Below are positions 62,833-64,000 of a stretch of 64,000 nt of DNA, piece after piece. The notes under the pieces were generated by a model. The model was not told the DNA's origin, did not search any database, and saw only the letters and a list, made by a program, of their open reading frames with translations. How positions within the stretch are numbered: position 1 is the stretch's first letter; each line of letters begins with the position of its first letter. This DNA comes from Allobosea sp. CS1GBMeth4 (GTDB lineage Bacteria > Pseudomonadota > Alphaproteobacteria > Rhizobiales > Beijerinckiaceae): NCBI RefSeq assembly GCF_900185715.1, contig NZ_FYAS01000015.1, positions 35,282 to 99,281 on the forward strand, written 5' to 3'. The position numbers were made by a program, and so were the translations under genes.

Positions 62833-64000
62833 ATGCGAAAGACCGCTACGCGCTCAGGGAATCGAAAAGGCATCCGGCCGAATCTGGGGAGGGGCGCCAA
62901 TTCGTTAAAGTCGAATCGCTCGATTTTCAACGCGGCGTTGCTTTTGGCGGCTCTGTTTATAGAGCTTGAGAACTTTGGCTGCCAGGATGCGTTTTCCCAA
63001 ACCGTCGGCAATATCGGCGGGCTAGCCGAAGTCTCGACTGACAATCCATTCCCTTACAACAGGCTATTATTTGTTGGGTCGGACGGCCATATCCGTGCGT
63101 TGGATGACCTCAGTCTCGGCAGTCTGGTCATCGTGGATACAGGTGCCGTAGCCCGTGTATCCGCTGTGGCCGGGCACTCGATGAACGTCTACTTCCACAG
63201 TTTCCTGACCGGGGCGACCGTGTATTTCGGGTCGGCCACGGATACCGGCAATATCAACTTCAATGGCTGGTACGGCAACGGTGGGATCAACCTCAATATT
63301 GTCCTGGACGGTGGGACATTGACCGCTTTGACCGTTCCACCCGATGGTGGTGCAGTCGTGCATTCCCTCAATGTCTTGCTGGGTGTGGCTAAATCCCTCA
63401 CGATCAACAACGATGCGACGCTTTATCTATCGAGCGACGCGACCACGATCTCTCGCCTGGAGGGCAACGGTCGGATCGGCATTGCCGCACCGCTTACGAT
63501 CGGGGGAGGAACGTTTTCGACGAGCATAACGGGCGCGTCGCGGCTCATTTTCTCCGGGGACAGTACCTGGACCGGCGCCGGCGCCGGCATCGGCACGCTG
63601 GAAGTGCGTCCCGGCGTGACGTTGACGACGAGCAACTCCGCGGCGGTCGAGAACTCGACCAATCTCCAGATCGACGGTACCCACCGGCTGAACGCTTCGC
63701 TGGAGGTGAACGGCCTCAGCGGCAGCGGGCTGATCGCCCTCGGTGCCGGCGCGAATCTGACCGTAGGCTCGCAAAATGCCAGCGCCACCTTCGGTGGTTC
63801 GATCTCGGGCGACGGTAGTGGATTCACCAAGCAGGGCACGGGCCGGCAGACGCTGACCGGCATCAACACTTACCTCGGCGGCACGACGATCGCTGACGGC
63901 ACGCTGGCGCTGAGCGGCGCGGGCAGCCTGGCGGCGAGCGGCGGTCTCAGCCTCTCCGGCACCGGCGCCGGGTTCGACATCAGCGGGGCATCCGGCAACC
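62833..64000 (+). CDS. Autotransporter, N-terminal passenger (partial, open to the right edge)
   Basis: From the ATG at 62833 the frame is open without a stop for 389 codons to the window end. The first about 55 residues look like an extended autotransporter signal peptide (RSIFNAALLLAALFIELENF). The rest is Gly/Thr/Ser/Asn-rich beta-helix sequence with repeats; near the end LTGINTYLGGTTIADGTLAL is the canonical passenger-associated transport repeat of type V autotransporters. GC is lower at its start. The beta-barrel lies outside the window. No clear ribosome site or promoter is visible in 62688-62832. Confidence 0.85.
   Translation, partial: MRKTATRSGNRKGIRPNLGRGANSLKSNRSIFNAALLLAALFIELENFGCQDAFSQTVGNIGGLAEVSTDNPFPYNRLLFVGSDGHIRALDDLSLGSLVIVDTGAVARVSAVAGHSMNVYFHSFLTGATVYFGSATDTGNINFNGWYGNGGINLNIVLDGGTLTALTVPPDGGAVVHSLNVLLGVAKSLTINNDATLYLSSDATTISRLEGNGRIGIAAPLTIGGGTFSTSITGASRLIFSGDSTWTGAGAGIGTLEVRPGVTLTTSNSAAVENSTNLQIDGTHRLNASLEVNGLSGSGLIALGAGANLTVGSQNASATFGGSISGDGSGFTKQGTGRQTLTGINTYLGGTTIADGTLALSGAGSLAASGGLSLSGTGAGFDISGASGN

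Overview
The window is GC-rich, densely coded chromosomal DNA of an alphaproteobacterium. The gene set and orders (lptC-lptA-lptB-rpoN-hpf-ptsN, minC-minD-minE, imuA-imuB-dnaE2, glnD, an extensin-like lipoprotein) together with GAAC-N7-GAAC LexA boxes and TTAA-N7-TTAA CtrA boxes point to the Hyphomicrobiales. A Bosea-like genus is my guess from general familiarity, not a search result. I saw no rRNA, tRNA, CRISPR array, prophage or insertion sequence. Both ends cut a gene: the tail of mepA on the left and the start of an autotransporter on the right.

Layout. 1-2.5 kb: mepA tail, extensin-like lipoprotein, Nu-class GST. 2.6-9.0 kb: a self-contained catabolic island. An IclR regulator and an NMT1-type ABC importer run leftward; an unrecognised 232-residue protein, an SDR and an amidase run rightward; a perfect IclR operator lies between them. 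9.3-19 kb: a 27-codon membrane peptide behind a CtrA box, small secreted and Tim44-like proteins, dapB, alkB, a TRIC-type channel, grpE, glnD, an ABC pseudo-ATPase, OsmC and a Crp/Fnr regulator. 19-25.9 kb: rmuC (with its own LexA box) divergent from def-fmt-truA, then dapE and an RNase D-like exonuclease. 26-33.6 kb: LPS export (lptCAB), sigma-54, ribosome hibernation, PTS-Ntr and class I fumarase.

33.8-47.9 kb: mixed housekeeping and accessory genes, including a BigR/SqrR-like two-cysteine ArsR regulator divergent from an AhpD-like protein, cardiolipin synthase, efp with its lysylation enzymes epmA-epmB, a brnT-brnA toxin-antitoxin pair lodged between efp and epmA, pyrF, two DUF1330 genes, an Old Yellow Enzyme and an AEC carrier. 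48-53.7 kb: the SOS mutagenesis cassette imuA-imuB-dnaE2 under a LexA box. 53.9-56.2 kb: a cupin and the Min system. 56.5-62.7 kb: a dipeptide-type importer (SBP and two permeases, but no ATPase) with a serine hydrolase, divergent from two tandem LysR genes. 62.8 kb to the end: the N-terminal part of an autotransporter whose frame is open to the window edge.

Three kinds of structure are not explained by genes: dispersed palindromic repeats that sit mainly between convergent genes, one of them nested inside another; short regulatory boxes (LexA x2, CtrA x2, IclR x2, one repressor-like palindrome); and proteins that kept their fold but lost the catalytic residues of their family. All family assignments are from reading motifs by eye; no database search was run.
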